Positions 1 to 8,134 are shown, numbered from the stretch's first letter. The stretch is DNA of 18,003 nucleotides from an uncultured Collinsella sp. (GCA_902495085.1 CABUWA010000023.1:1-18003); one strand, 5' to 3'. Numbers and translations: made by a program. Notes: a model not told the origin generated them from the letters alone.

Positions 1-1436
1 CAGCCGTCCAGGCCGCGCACATCGGTAAAGAAGTCGGCGTCGGGGTTCTTGCCCGTCACCAGGTAATAGGCCGAGCGCACGGCGGCCTCCATCACGCCGC
101 CCGTGGCGCCAAAGATCACACCCGCACCCGTGCCAAAGCCCAGCGGCGTATCGAGCGGCTCCTCAACTAGCGTATCCACGCTCACGTGGCTCGCGCGGAC
201 CATGCGCACCATCTCGCGCACCGTCAGCGCAACGTCCACATCGGGCGTGCCGCCCTCGCCCACCATGCTCGGCAGCGCGCACTCGGCCTTCTTGGCCGTG
301 CACGGCATCACGGACACCACAAACAGGCGCTCGGGCTCCACGCCCAGCACCTTGGCGTAGTAGGTCTTGGCGATGGCGCCGAACATCTGCTGCGGCGACT
401 TGGACGTGGACAGGCTGTCGACAAACTCGGGGTAACGCGCCTTCACAAAGCGTACCCAGCCCGGGCAGCAGCTCGTGAACATGGGCCAGCTGCGGCTGTC
501 GCCCTCGCCCTTGGCGGCCTCGCCCAGGCGCTTGAGCAGCTCGGAGCCCTCTTCCATAATGGTGAGGTCGGCCGAGAAATCGGTATCGAACACGTACTCA
601 AAGCCAACGCGGCGCAGCGCGCAAGCCAAGCGCTCAACGGTAGCCTCCTCGCGAGATATGCCGAGCTCCTCGCCCCAGGCGCTGCGCACGGCCGGCGCAA
701 TCTGCACCAGCACGATCTTGTCGGGATCGGCGAGAGCATCGAACACGGTCTCGGTATCGTCGCGCTCGCGCAGTGCGCCCGTCGGGCAATGCGTTATGCA
801 CTGGCCGCACGCGACGCATTCGGTCTTGCCGATCGGCGCGCGCCCGCGGGTACCCACGGCGGTATGCGTGGCGCGGTTGGTCAGGTCCCAAATCCCTAGC
901 CCCTGCACGCTCTCGCACACCTTGATACAGCGCATGCATTTAATGCACTTGTCGTTTTCGCGGATGATGGGAAAATCGAAATCCCAGCCCTCGCCCGCCA
1001 AATGCCTTTGATACGGCAGATAAAAAATACCCAGGTCGTTGGCGATGGTCTGTAGGTTGCAGTTGCCGCTGCGCACGCAGCTCGTGCACTGCGAATCGTG
1101 CTGGGACAGCAGCAGCTGCACGTTGGTGCGGCGAGCCTCGCGGGCCTTGGGGCTGTTGGTGTGCACCACCATGCCGTCGAGCACGTAGTTGTTGCAGGCG
1201 GCGACCAGCTGATCGCAGCCCTCGACCTCGACCACGCACACGCGGCAGCCGCCGATCTCGTTCAGATCGCGCAGATAGCACAGGGTGGGAATCTGGATGC
1301 CGACGGACTTGGCCGCATCCAGGCTCGTGGTGTGCTCGGGCACCACGACTTCGCAGTTATCGATAATGAGCCTGACCATGTTGTGCGCTCCGTTTTCGCT
1401 GTTGTCGCCGACGGTGGTTTTGTTGAGCTCTACCAT
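1..1436 (-). CDS. hydA: [FeFe] hydrogenase catalytic subunit HydA (3' end cut by window edge)
   Basis: Catalyses 2H+ + 2e- <-> H2 in the cytoplasm. The 478 visible residues show the full electron-input relay. A [2Fe-2S] domain has Cys53, 64, 67 and 81. A His-ligated cluster has His113, Cys117, 120 and 126. Two [4Fe-4S] ferredoxin clusters use Cys164/167/170/174 and Cys207/210/213/217. The H-cluster motifs TSCCPGW (321-327) and MPCTAKKAE (377-385) follow; the third motif lies beyond the window. The ATG overlaps the stop of the upstream gene by 7 bases and has GGAGG 8 bases before it, which suggests translational coupling. Met20 is an alternative start, because family members usually begin just before the sequence equivalent to VRLIID. 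The partner gene makes this a two-gene electron-transfer hydrogenase. Identity is very secure; the direction of the reaction in vivo is inference. Confidence 0.97.
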   Translation of the reverse strand, partial: MVELNKTTVGDNSENGAHNMVRLIIDNCEVVVPEHTTSLDAAKSVGIQIPTLCYLRDLNEIGGCRVCVVEVEGCDQLVAACNNYVLDGMVVHTNSPKAREARRTNVQLLLSQHDSQCTSCVRSGNCNLQTIANDLGIFYLPYQRHLAGEGWDFDFPIIRENDKCIKCMRCIKVCESVQGLGIWDLTNRATHTAVGTRGRAPIGKTECVACGQCITHCPTGALRERDDTETVFDALADPDKIVLVQIAPAVRSAWGEELGISREEATVERLACALRRVGFEYVFDTDFSADLTIMEEGSELLKRLGEAAKGEGDSRSWPMFTSCCPGWVRFVKARYPEFVDSLSTSKSPQQMFGAIAKTYYAKVLGVEPERLFVVSVMPCTAKKAECALPSMVGEGGTPDVDVALTVREMVRMVRASHVSVDTLVEEPLDTPLGFGTGAGVIFGATGGVMEAAVRSAYYLVTGKNPDADFFTDVRGLDG

Positions 1437-3262
1437 TCCAGGTTCCTCCCTCCGCGGAACGCGCCAAAGCCAAAGTGGTCGCAACGCAGGCAGCGGCTTG
1501 CCTCCTGGCGCGCCTCCTCCTCGGTAAGGCCCTGCTCGACCAGATTCCAATCGTGAATACGCTCGCCGGCCTCGCGCTCGCCCAGCTCGCAGCGGCCGCA
1601 CTCGTGCTTGCCCTTAAACTGAACGGTCGGCAGCTCCACGTCGAGCTTGATCTTGTGGTCGAAGCCCAGATAGCGGTCGATGTTTGCCGAAGCCACGCGG
1701 CCGGCGTTGATGGCACGGATGACGGTGGCGGGGCCGGTCTGGCAGTCGCCGCCGCTAAAGAGGCCATCGAAGTTGGGCACGGCACCGTCCGAGTCGGTGA
1801 CCACGCAACCCCACTTGCAGGCGATGCCCATGTCCTCAAACGGCTTGGAATCGATGTCCTGGCCAATGGCGACAAACACGCGCTCACAGGGGATGACGCG
1901 CTCGGGCGTAGCGGCGGCACGCGGAGCCGGACGACCGCGGCGGGGCTCGCCGATAATCTGCGGTTGCACGCGCAGGCCGCTCACGCGACCATCTTCGCCC
2001 GTCTCGATGGCGAGCGGCGCCGTGAGCTCCAGAACCTCGCAACCCTCGGCCTGGGCGCCGGCAATCTCGGCGTCCTGGGCCGTCATATCGCAGATGCGAC
2101 GGCGGTAGACGATGCTCACCTTTTCGGCACCGCAGCGCACGGCAGAGCGCGCCACGTCCATGGCCACGTTGCCGCCGCCGATGACGCACACGCGCTGGCC
2201 GCTCAGGTCGGGCAGCTCGTCGTCTCCGATGGCGCGCAGCATCTTGACGGCCGACTCCACGCCGGGCGCCTCTTCACCCGGAAGGCCGAGCTTCTTGTCG
2301 CTATGGGCACCGATGGCCAGGTAGACGGCATCGAACTCGTCGCGCAGGCGAGCGAGCTCCTCGCCGTTCACGGAGTGATCGAGCTCAACGTCGATGCCGG
2401 CGCTCAAGATCCAGTCGATCTCGGCCTGCAGGCGCTCGCGCGGCAGACGATAGCTGGGGATGCCGTAGCGCAGCATGCCGCCCAAGTGGTGGCGCTGCTC
2501 AAAAATGGTCACCTTGTGGCCCATCACGGCCAGGTAGTAGGCACAGGAAAGGCCAGCCGGGCCGCCGCCGATCACGGAGACGCGCTTACCGGTGTTGTCC
2601 ACTACATGCGGCTTGTGGTCGTTGAGGTCACTGTGCTCAACGGCAAAACGCTTGAGGGCGAGGATGTTCATGGGGTCGTCGACCATGCCACGGCGGCAAT
2701 GCATCTCGCAGGGATGCTCGCACACCAGGCCGCAAACGAGCGGCAGCGGGTTATTCTTGCGGATGACCTTGACGGCATCGGCATAGCGGCCGGCCTCGAC
2801 GAGCGAAATGTAACCGGGAATGTCGACATGCGCCGGACAGCCCGAGACGCACGGGACGCGGGCCTCGCGGTCAAAGCCACAGGAGTGCTCGCGGATGTGG
2901 TGCTCAAAATCGTCACGGAAACCGCGGATAGCCGTAAGCGCCATGGCGCCGGCCTCGTAACCGATGGCGCAATCGCTCGAAAGATAGATGGTGCGGGCCG
3001 TGCGCTCAATCAAGTTGAGCGTGGACTCGTCGGCGCGGCCCTCGAGCACATCGGCGAGCAGGTCGCTCAGCGCGCTCAGGCCCACGCGGCAGGGCGTGCA
3101 CTTGCCGCAGCTCTGGGTGGAGCACAGGTTGACGAGCGCCGCCGTAAACTCGACGGGGCACGGGGCGAGTGAACTCACCGCCAGACGACGTCCGAGTGCA
3201 TCGTGCAGGTCGTCCATGACGGCCTGAGCGTGGCTGCGTTCCATTACGTGCAGTCGAGCCAT
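1430..3262 (-). CDS. NuoF-type [4Fe-4S] domain fused to GltD-like NAD(P)H oxidoreductase, hydrogenase partner
   Basis: A 610-residue iron-sulfur flavoprotein that probably moves electrons between NAD(P)H and HydA. Residues about 35-125 match only the C-terminal cluster domain of NuoF/HndC (SCGKCTPC, Cys52/55/58, likely fourth ligand Cys98); the FMN/NADH-binding part of NuoF is absent. Residues about 128-210 are the Cys-rich N-terminus of glutamate-synthase small subunits (PCVSGCPAHVDIPGY, then CGLVCEHPCEMHC). FAD binding is at 230-255 (VIGGGPAGLSCAYYL), NAD(P) binding at 358-390 (VCVIGGGNVAMDV) and the second FAD motif at 502-530 (LFSGGDCQTGPATV). The tail has two CxxC pairs (ECGRC, CLRC). 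The ATG at 3262 is chosen because GAGGGGAT lies just before it; an in-frame GTG at 3277 has no such site. This is first in an operon with hydA. The arrangement resembles the glutamate-synthase-linked (group A2) [FeFe] hydrogenases; that assignment is from memory of the classification. Confidence 0.9.
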   Translation of the reverse strand: MARLHVMERSHAQAVMDDLHDALGRRLAVSSLAPCPVEFTAALVNLCSTQSCGKCTPCRVGLSALSDLLADVLEGRADESTLNLIERTARTIYLSSDCAIGYEAGAMALTAIRGFRDDFEHHIREHSCGFDREARVPCVSGCPAHVDIPGYISLVEAGRYADAVKVIRKNNPLPLVCGLVCEHPCEMHCRRGMVDDPMNILALKRFAVEHSDLNDHKPHVVDNTGKRVSVIGGGPAGLSCAYYLAVMGHKVTIFEQRHHLGGMLRYGIPSYRLPRERLQAEIDWILSAGIDVELDHSVNGEELARLRDEFDAVYLAIGAHSDKKLGLPGEEAPGVESAVKMLRAIGDDELPDLSGQRVCVIGGGNVAMDVARSAVRCGAEKVSIVYRRRICDMTAQDAEIAGAQAEGCEVLELTAPLAIETGEDGRVSGLRVQPQIIGEPRRGRPAPRAAATPERVIPCERVFVAIGQDIDSKPFEDMGIACKWGCVVTDSDGAVPNFDGLFSGGDCQTGPATVIRAINAGRVASANIDRYLGFDHKIKLDVELPTVQFKGKHECGRCELGEREAGERIHDWNLVEQGLTEEEARQEASRCLRCDHFGFGAFRGGRNLEW

Positions 3263-3283
3263 AAGATCCCCTCTCACATGGCA

Positions 3284-3303
3284 GCCCGGAGGCGAGGCCG
3301 GGC
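3284..3303 (-). other. Leader hairpin before hydrogenase operon start
   Basis: GCCCGG and CCGGGC arms of 6 bp flank an 8-base loop, ending 10 bases before the ribosome-binding site of the flavoprotein gene. There is no U-tract after it, so it is not an intrinsic terminator. A role in translation or mRNA stability is only a guess. Confidence 0.4.
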
Positions 3304-3423
3304 GAAATTGCTACACGCACAACACTGACCTAAAAAGTTGTTTGGCAACAATATGGTTCGGCAGGCGGTATGAAACGTCGTCCTCAGCGGTGAAAAAGAA
3401 CATTACCGCAGATAAATGCCATA

Positions 3424-3445
3424 TTTGATAAAACGCGTTATCAAA
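3424..3445. promoter_or_regulatory. Perfect palindrome, candidate Rex-type operator
   Basis: TTTGATAA, 6 bases, TTATCAAA: two perfect 8-base arms. The inner 20 bases (TTGATAA-N6-TTATCAA) have the arm length and spacing of Rex (NADH/NAD+-sensing repressor) operators, one base per arm away from the clostridial TTGTTAA form. The site lies about 160 bases upstream of the hydrogenase flavoprotein start and just after the terminator of the PTS operon, where the hydrogenase promoter should be. I could not fix the -35/-10 boxes. The palindrome is seen; the regulator is inferred. Confidence 0.5.
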
Positions 3446-3449
3446 TGAC

Positions 3450-3485
3450 AATGCCCCGTCCACGCAAGCACGCGAACGGGGCATT
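3450..3485 (-). terminator. Intrinsic terminator of the PTS/glucosidase operon
   Basis: A perfect 10-bp stem (AATGCCCCGT / ACGGGGCATT) with a 16-base loop lies about 50 bases past the stop codon of the glucosidase gene. On the minus strand it is followed by a moderately T-rich stretch rather than a strong T-run, so efficiency is uncertain. Confidence 0.65.
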
Positions 3486-3534
3486 GGTCAAGTTTTACGG
3501 TCAGCGGCTCTTTTGTGCCAGCGACCTTCTGTCT

Positions 3535-4917
3535 TTAGCTAAGCTCAGGCCAGTAACCCTTGTTGGCCTCGATCATGTCGTCGAGAACCTCCTTGGCGAC
3601 CTTCATCGAAGGCACGGTCTTGTTGAGCGTAAAGGCCTTGAGTGCCTTCTCGTACGAACCCTCGATCGTAGCCTCGACCACGAGCTTCTCGGAGTTCAGC
3701 TGCTGCATCATGAGGCCCTGCTGGAACAGAGGAATGTTGTCGCGGCTGATGACCTCGGGGCCGTTCTTGCCAATGTAGGCAGGCAGCTCGACCATAGCGT
3801 CGTAGGGCATGTTGGGGATAGCGCCCTTGTTCTCGCAAATGACCAGGAAGCGCTGCTTGCTATCGTTCTTCAGAGCGATAGCCAGGTCGGCAATCCAGTC
3901 GCCGTGGCTGCCCGCATAGAACGTGCTCTCGTCGATCTCGCCCGTCTTCTCGTAGTGATCGATACCATCAAAGAGGTTCTTCTCGCGCGTCTCCTCAACC
4001 TCGTTTGCACGGGTGCGCTCGGGGTTGGAATGCTCGACGAACTCCTTCTGCTGCAGGTAGTAGTTCAGATACGTGTTGGGCAGGTACTCCGGGAAGCACT
4101 CCATGATCTCGTACTCGCCCTTCCAGACGTAGTACCAGCTGCCCTTGGTGTGGCGATTCTGCTCGGGGTGCTCGTCGGCGGTCTCCTCGGGCTTCTTTGC
4201 CATGAGCGAGCCCATGCCCTTGAGGTAGGAGTCGGGCAGCAAGATCTGGTGCTCCTTGATGTACTCACGCAGCTGCGGGAGCACCTCCTCGCCCTTGTGG
4301 CGAATCGAGGTGAACCAACCAAAGTGGTTGAGGCCAAAGTAATCGTACTCGACATCCTTCTTGTCGATATCGAGCGCGGCGCAAACCACGTCGATGATCG
4401 CGATCGGCATGTCGCAGATGTTGATGATGCGAGCGTTGGGGCGCAGCACACGGCAGCCCTCGGACACGATGGCGGCAGGGTTGGAGTAGTTGAGAATCCA
4501 GTAGTCCTTCTTGGCGTACTTCTCAACGTCATCGATCAGCTCGACCATGGGGAAGATGGTGCGCATGCCGTAGGCAAGGCCGCCGCAACCGCAAGTCTCC
4601 TGACCCACGCAGCCGTGACGCAGCGGAATCTTCTCGTCCTGCTCGCGCATGGCGTAGCCGCCCACGCGCATCTGGGCAAATACGAAGCTCGCGTCGGTAA
4701 AAGCCGTCTCCTTGTCGGTGGTCACCGTGAGCTTGATGTCCAGGCCGAGGTCCTCGTGCAAAATCCAGTCCACGAGCACGCCGATCTTGCGCTGGCGCTC
4801 CTCGTTGATGTCGTACAGACGAATCTCGTCAACGTCGAGCTCGTCCTTGCGCAGGGCGATGGACTTGACGATGCCGGGGGTAAAGGTGGATCCGCCACCA
4901 CACAGAGTAATGATCAT
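3535..4917 (-). CDS. glvA: 6-phospho-alpha-glucosidase, glycoside hydrolase family 4
   Basis: Cytoplasmic enzyme that hydrolyses maltose-6-phosphate and related phosphorylated alpha-glucosides delivered by the adjacent PTS, using NAD+ and a divalent metal in the redox-elimination mechanism of GH4. The 460-residue length is close to that of B. subtilis GlvA and Fusobacterium MalH. Visible motifs: NAD-binding CGGGSTFTPG at 6-15, VGQETCG at 104-110, LNYSNPAA at 142-149, NICDMP at 166-171 and NHFGW at 197-201. Cys168 and His198 are the likely metal ligands. The Asp after the metal Cys (CDMP) is the signature of alpha-specific members; beta-specific ones have Asn. Family members I recall have Pro after VGQETCG; here it is Cys111. 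The start is supported by GAAGGAG 9 bases upstream, placed inside the end of the EIIBC gene. It is last in the operon, only 3 bases after the transporter. Confidence 0.95.
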   Translation of the reverse strand: MIITLCGGGSTFTPGIVKSIALRKDELDVDEIRLYDINEERQRKIGVLVDWILHEDLGLDIKLTVTTDKETAFTDASFVFAQMRVGGYAMREQDEKIPLRHGCVGQETCGCGGLAYGMRTIFPMVELIDDVEKYAKKDYWILNYSNPAAIVSEGCRVLRPNARIINICDMPIAIIDVVCAALDIDKKDVEYDYFGLNHFGWFTSIRHKGEEVLPQLREYIKEHQILLPDSYLKGMGSLMAKKPEETADEHPEQNRHTKGSWYYVWKGEYEIMECFPEYLPNTYLNYYLQQKEFVEHSNPERTRANEVEETREKNLFDGIDHYEKTGEIDESTFYAGSHGDWIADLAIALKNDSKQRFLVICENKGAIPNMPYDAMVELPAYIGKNGPEVISRDNIPLFQQGLMMQQLNSEKLVVEATIEGSYEKALKAFTLNKTVPSMKVAKEVLDDMIEANKGYWPELS

Positions 4918-4920
4918 TGT

Positions 4921-6537
4921 TTACTGCTCCTTCTCAATTGCGTTCTCGACCTTGTCGCGCATCTCGGCGACCTTCATGCCAAAGATGATCTGGATATTAT
5001 TGCCGTTGCGGTTGATGCCGCTGTTGGGCACGTGGTTGATGAGGTCCTCATTGATGAGGTCCGGGTTCTTAACGTTCACGCGGAGACGCGTAAAGCAGTT
5101 CTCGAGCTCCTCGATGTTGTCCTTGCCACCAAGACCTGCGACCAGGTCGGCAATACCTGCATCGACGCCCTCCGAGGGAGCCGCGGCAACAGCGCCCTGC
5201 TTCACCGCGACAGACGCGGCGGCCTCGCCCTCGGCAACGGACTCGGCGAGCTCGGACTCTTCCTCGCGACCAGGCGTGTGGAGGTTGAGCTTCTTGATAA
5301 GGAAGGTGAAGAGGAAGAAGTACAGCGCGGCGTTGACGACTCCAAGTACCAGCATAACCGGCCAGTTGGTCTTATCGACGCCCAGGACCAGGTTGGAGAC
5401 CACGATGTTGATGATGCCGCCTGCAGTCGAAGCGGGCACGGAGAGGACCTTGAGCAGGACCAGGAAGATGCCGGAAAGAACCGAGTGAACGACAAAGAGC
5501 ACGGGAGCGGCAAAGACAAAGAGGAAGTCCATGGGCTCGGTCACGCAGGAGAGCACGGCGGTGATGATCAGCGGGATGATAACGGCCTTGGTCTTATCCT
5601 TGTTCCCCCTGTAAGCGGTGACGATAAAGGCGAGACCGATACCGATGTAGGGCCACAGGTTGTTGAAGGTGTAGCTGTTGAAGTAGGTGCTATCGGAGAA
5701 GGGCTGACCCGTCATTGCCATCTCGGCAACACGGATGGGATAGGCGCCGGCGATAACCTGATCACCCAGCGTCAGGGTGCCACCCACATCGGAGAACTGG
5801 AACGGGGTGTAGATGAGGTGGTGCAGACCGGTGGGAACGAGCAGCTTGTTGAGCATACCGTAGATAAACAGACCGATGTTGCCCGACTCCTTAATGATGC
5901 CGGCAACGGAGGAGATGGCACCCTGAACCGGAGGCCAAACGATGCAGAAGCCGGCGCCCATGATCCAGGAAATGATGATCATGATCAGGAACGGAAAGCG
6001 AACGCCCGAGAACATCGAAAGGGCAATGGGGAACTGCTTGTTCGAGTACTTGTTGAACACGGCACCGGTGATGCAACCAAGGATGATGCCGCCAAACACG
6101 CCGGTATCGAGCACCTGAATGCCCATAACGGTGGCCTGGCCGGTTCCGGTAAGACCGAGCATGCCGCTCGCATCGGCAAGAGAGCCGGTGGCGTTAAGCA
6201 CGATGTTGTTAGCCTGCAGGAACAGGAAGAACGACATCAGGGCGATCAGCGAAGCATGGCCCTTGTTCTTCTTTGCCATGGCGCCGGCGATGCCCACGCA
6301 GAACAGAATCGAGAGGTTGTTGATGATAAACATCAGCGACTGATAGACAACGGCACCCACGAGCTGGAACGGACCGAAGCCCAGCACAGGGATCATGGCG
6401 CAGATGGTCTTATTGGTCAGAATGATGCCCACGATGAGCAGAATGCCGGCAACCGAGAGATACATCATCGGCTGGACGATTGACTTCGCGAACACCTCCA
6501 ACGGCGCTTTGAAATTGAACTTCTTTTTTGCGGTCAT
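4921..6537 (-). CDS. glvC: PTS EIIBC permease, glucose/maltose family (GlvC/MalB-like)
   Basis: Membrane permease that imports an alpha-glucoside and phosphorylates it. The 538 residues begin with a basic MTAKKKF stretch followed by the EIIC domain (about 10-420), many hydrophobic segments and the substrate-site motif VTEPMDF at 332-338. An acidic/Ala-rich linker (about 424-460) leads to the EIIB domain (about 462-538), whose phospho-cysteine is Cys481 in NCFTRLRV. No EIIA domain is attached; it is supplied by the gene at 7510-8022. The start at 6537 is preferred over an in-frame start at 6564 because AAGGGGAG lies 8 bases before it. Pairing with a CDMP-type GH4 enzyme argues for maltose or a similar alpha-glucoside rather than glucose itself. 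A 99-base gap separates it from the antiterminator gene; I see no clear terminator there. Confidence 0.94.
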   Translation of the reverse strand: MTAKKKFNFKAPLEVFAKSIVQPMMYLSVAGILLIVGIILTNKTICAMIPVLGFGPFQLVGAVVYQSLMFIINNLSILFCVGIAGAMAKKNKGHASLIALMSFFLFLQANNIVLNATGSLADASGMLGLTGTGQATVMGIQVLDTGVFGGIILGCITGAVFNKYSNKQFPIALSMFSGVRFPFLIMIIISWIMGAGFCIVWPPVQGAISSVAGIIKESGNIGLFIYGMLNKLLVPTGLHHLIYTPFQFSDVGGTLTLGDQVIAGAYPIRVAEMAMTGQPFSDSTYFNSYTFNNLWPYIGIGLAFIVTAYRGNKDKTKAVIIPLIITAVLSCVTEPMDFLFVFAAPVLFVVHSVLSGIFLVLLKVLSVPASTAGGIINIVVSNLVLGVDKTNWPVMLVLGVVNAALYFFLFTFLIKKLNLHTPGREEESELAESVAEGEAAASVAVKQGAVAAAPSEGVDAGIADLVAGLGGKDNIEELENCFTRLRVNVKNPDLINEDLINHVPNSGINRNGNNIQIIFGMKVAEMRDKVENAIEKEQ

Positions 6538-6636
6538 AGCGGTACTCCCCTTCCTTTTCCGCAAATTAAGACAGATGTGCCCTGGACAAGACCGTGAGCC
6601 CTGCCTTATATCAATCGATGTGTGGGCACGTTATGC

Positions 6637-7491
6637 CTAGAGACCAGGTTCTCCAAGCAGGTTAACAATGTGATATGCGAGATAACTCTTCTCAGCATCG
6701 GTAACGACAACGTTATAGGTAGACGACAAGTGGGCGGCTATGGCATCCGCGCACGAGAATGCACGCGGATAAGCCGTTTCATCGATTCGGAACAGCGCGT
6801 CTCCGTTGATTTGCCCGGCCGTAGGATCGAGCGCTCGCTGTGCGAAAAACTGCAGGTGACGAACGAAGCGTTCGTAAGGCAGCGAGGTGTCATCGAGGGT
6901 CGTGGCATAGCGCTCGGAAACAATCGCAAGCACGTCGCGAACAAGCTGGACCGAAACAATCAGACGGTCAGAGCGCTGCGGCATGGTGGCGTTGACGATA
7001 TGCAAGGTAATGAAACCCTGCTCCTCCTCGCTCATCTCAATGCCCATATACTCCTTGATAATCTGCAGCGCACGGCCCGCAAGTGCATACTCCTTACGAT
7101 AGAACTGCTGGATCTCGAGCAGAAGCGGGTTCTCACAGGAGACGCCCTTGCGCTCACGCTCCAAAGCAAGGCTGATATGGTCTGCGAGAGCAATGAGAAT
7201 CTTGTCGTTGATATCAACATTGAGCTCTCGACGGAGCATCTGAACAATGTCCTCGGCAATCACGAGGTTGACGGTGGGGATGGACTCCAAAAGATGTGCC
7301 AAGCGGTCAATCGTACGCGAATCCTGAGAAGTTCCCTCCTGCAACGCGTAGGTCTTTTCGACTGACGCCTCGTCGATGGCATCGCCGGCATGACGGCCAA
7401 AGCAGAGGCCTCGACCGATGACGATGAGCTCGGAGCCATCGTCCGAAGTGACCATTGCGACGTTGTTGTTAAAAACTCGCTTGATAACCAC
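6637..7491 (-). CDS. BglG/LicT-family transcription antiterminator
   Basis: RNA-binding antiterminator controlled by PTS phosphorylation. Residues 1-58 are the CAT RNA-binding domain (VIKRVFNNNVAMV, then IGRGLCFGRHAGD). PRD1 (about 65-170) carries His105 (LADHISL) and His164 (ITLHIVN); PRD2 (about 172-280) carries His212 (VRHLQFF) and His274 (LAYHIVN). These four are each five positions after the regulatory histidines I recall for LicT (100, 159, 207, 269). I take the GTG at 7491 as start because it aligns with the LicT N-terminus (MKIAKVINNN); in-frame GTGs at 7503 and 7500 would add four or three residues. All have weak ribosome-binding sites, so coupling to the EIIA gene ending at 7510 is likely. 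It probably acts on a target in the operon leader; see the candidate at 8103-8134. Confidence 0.93.
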   Translation of the reverse strand: MVIKRVFNNNVAMVTSDDGSELIVIGRGLCFGRHAGDAIDEASVEKTYALQEGTSQDSRTIDRLAHLLESIPTVNLVIAEDIVQMLRRELNVDINDKILIALADHISLALERERKGVSCENPLLLEIQQFYRKEYALAGRALQIIKEYMGIEMSEEEQGFITLHIVNATMPQRSDRLIVSVQLVRDVLAIVSERYATTLDDTSLPYERFVRHLQFFAQRALDPTAGQINGDALFRIDETAYPRAFSCADAIAAHLSSTYNVVVTDAEKSYLAYHIVNLLGEPGL

Positions 7492-7509
7492 GGTACCCAC
7501 CACAAGAAT

Positions 7510-8022
7510 TTACTCGGAAAGCCAGATGACAGGCTCTTTAACAGCAACGGGGCCGGAAGCATGCTCACGAAGAGTCGAGTTCTCTGAACGCTCGCACACG
7601 ATAACGAAGACCGTGGGATCGAAGCCGGCGGCGCGAACCGCGTCGAAATCGACCTCGACGAGGGGCTGGCCCGCGTCGACATGGTCACCCTGGGCAACAA
7701 GCGCATGGAAGCCCTTGCCCTCAAGCTCAACAGTGTCGATTCCGATATGCAGCATCACCTGAGCAGAGCTGTCGTCGGACATGATGCCCAGCGCGTGCTC
7801 AGTCGGAAACAGCGCCGCAACGGTACCGGAAACAGGAGCGCACACCGTTCCCTCTTGGGGAACCACGGCAACGCCATCGCCCACTGCACGGCTGCTAAAA
7901 GCGGGGTCATTGGTATTTTCTAGATGAACAAGCTCGCCGGAAACAGGGGCGAGGATCTCGAACTCGGAAGTCGCAGTCGCCTGCTTGTCCGAGCCACCCA
8001 TAAGGCGAGAAAAGAAACCCAT
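7510..8022 (-). CDS. PTS EIIA component, glucose family (Crr-like)
   Basis: A soluble 170-residue phosphocarrier that takes phosphate from HPr and passes it to the EIIB domain of the co-transcribed permease. The beta-rich EIIA-Glc fold is recognised by ILAPVSGELVHLE (23-35), CAPVSGTV (61-68), PTEHALGI (73-80) and LHIGIDTVELEGKGF (91-105). His76 and His92 correspond to active-site His75 and phospho-His90 of E. coli EIIA-Glc. The ATG at 8022 is chosen because GAAGGGAC lies about 9 bases before it; upstream in-frame starts add residues with no family match. First gene of the four-gene operon. As a free-standing EIIA it could also serve other glucose-family permeases of the cell. Confidence 0.95.
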   Translation of the reverse strand: MGFFSRLMGGSDKQATATSEFEILAPVSGELVHLENTNDPAFSSRAVGDGVAVVPQEGTVCAPVSGTVAALFPTEHALGIMSDDSSAQVMLHIGIDTVELEGKGFHALVAQGDHVDAGQPLVEVDFDAVRAAGFDPTVFVIVCERSENSTLREHASGPVAVKEPVIWLSE

Positions 8023-8048
8023 GGTGGCATGTCCCTTCATAAATATAG

Positions 8049-8134
8049 CCCAACCAAAATCATGTGAATGCGTCCATGGAGACACACCCGCTCAAAGACT
8101 TTGGTTAGGCCCACGTCCGAGGGACTCGGTAACC
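8049..8134 (-). promoter_or_regulatory. Candidate antiterminator RNA target (RAT) with competing stem in operon leader
   Basis: Read on the minus strand, 8134-8103 folds as an outer GGTTA/TAACC stem and an inner CCGAG/CTCGG stem with a 3-base loop, separated by an asymmetric 9-base internal bulge on the 3' side. That is the general two-stem, internal-loop plan of BglG/LicT targets. The 3' part (CCTAACCAAA, 8109-8100) can instead pair with TTTGGTTGGG at 8058-8049 (10 pairs, one G-U), so the two structures exclude each other. The second hairpin ends before a U/A-rich stretch (CTATATTTAT) and could be a weak terminator. Sequence similarity to known RAT sites is poor; the case rests on structure and position. 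Confidence 0.4.

Noticed and set aside
1475..3172. 565-codon open frame on the plus strand
   Set aside because: Antisense shadow of the GltD-like flavoprotein gene, with no recognisable motif.
3338..3351. TTGTT-N4-AACAA inverted repeat in the hydrogenase leader
   Set aside because: Only 5-base arms in an A/T-rich patch; likely by chance and too weak to list as a site.
3424..3445. FNR/CRP-type site (TTGAT...ATCAA)
   Set aside because: The half-sites are 10 bases apart instead of the 4 used by FNR, so Rex-type geometry fits better.
3445..6483. 1012-codon open frame on the plus strand
   Set aside because: It is antisense to the EIIBC and glucosidase genes, both of which have full family motifs and ribosome-binding sites. 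The frame stays open because of codon bias; its composition matches no protein family.
6538..6636. Second antiterminator target or promoter between the BglG-type gene and EIIBC
   Set aside because: A GTGCCC/GGGCAC pair with a very long loop and a GATATAAGG box are present, but neither forms a convincing RAT structure or promoter.
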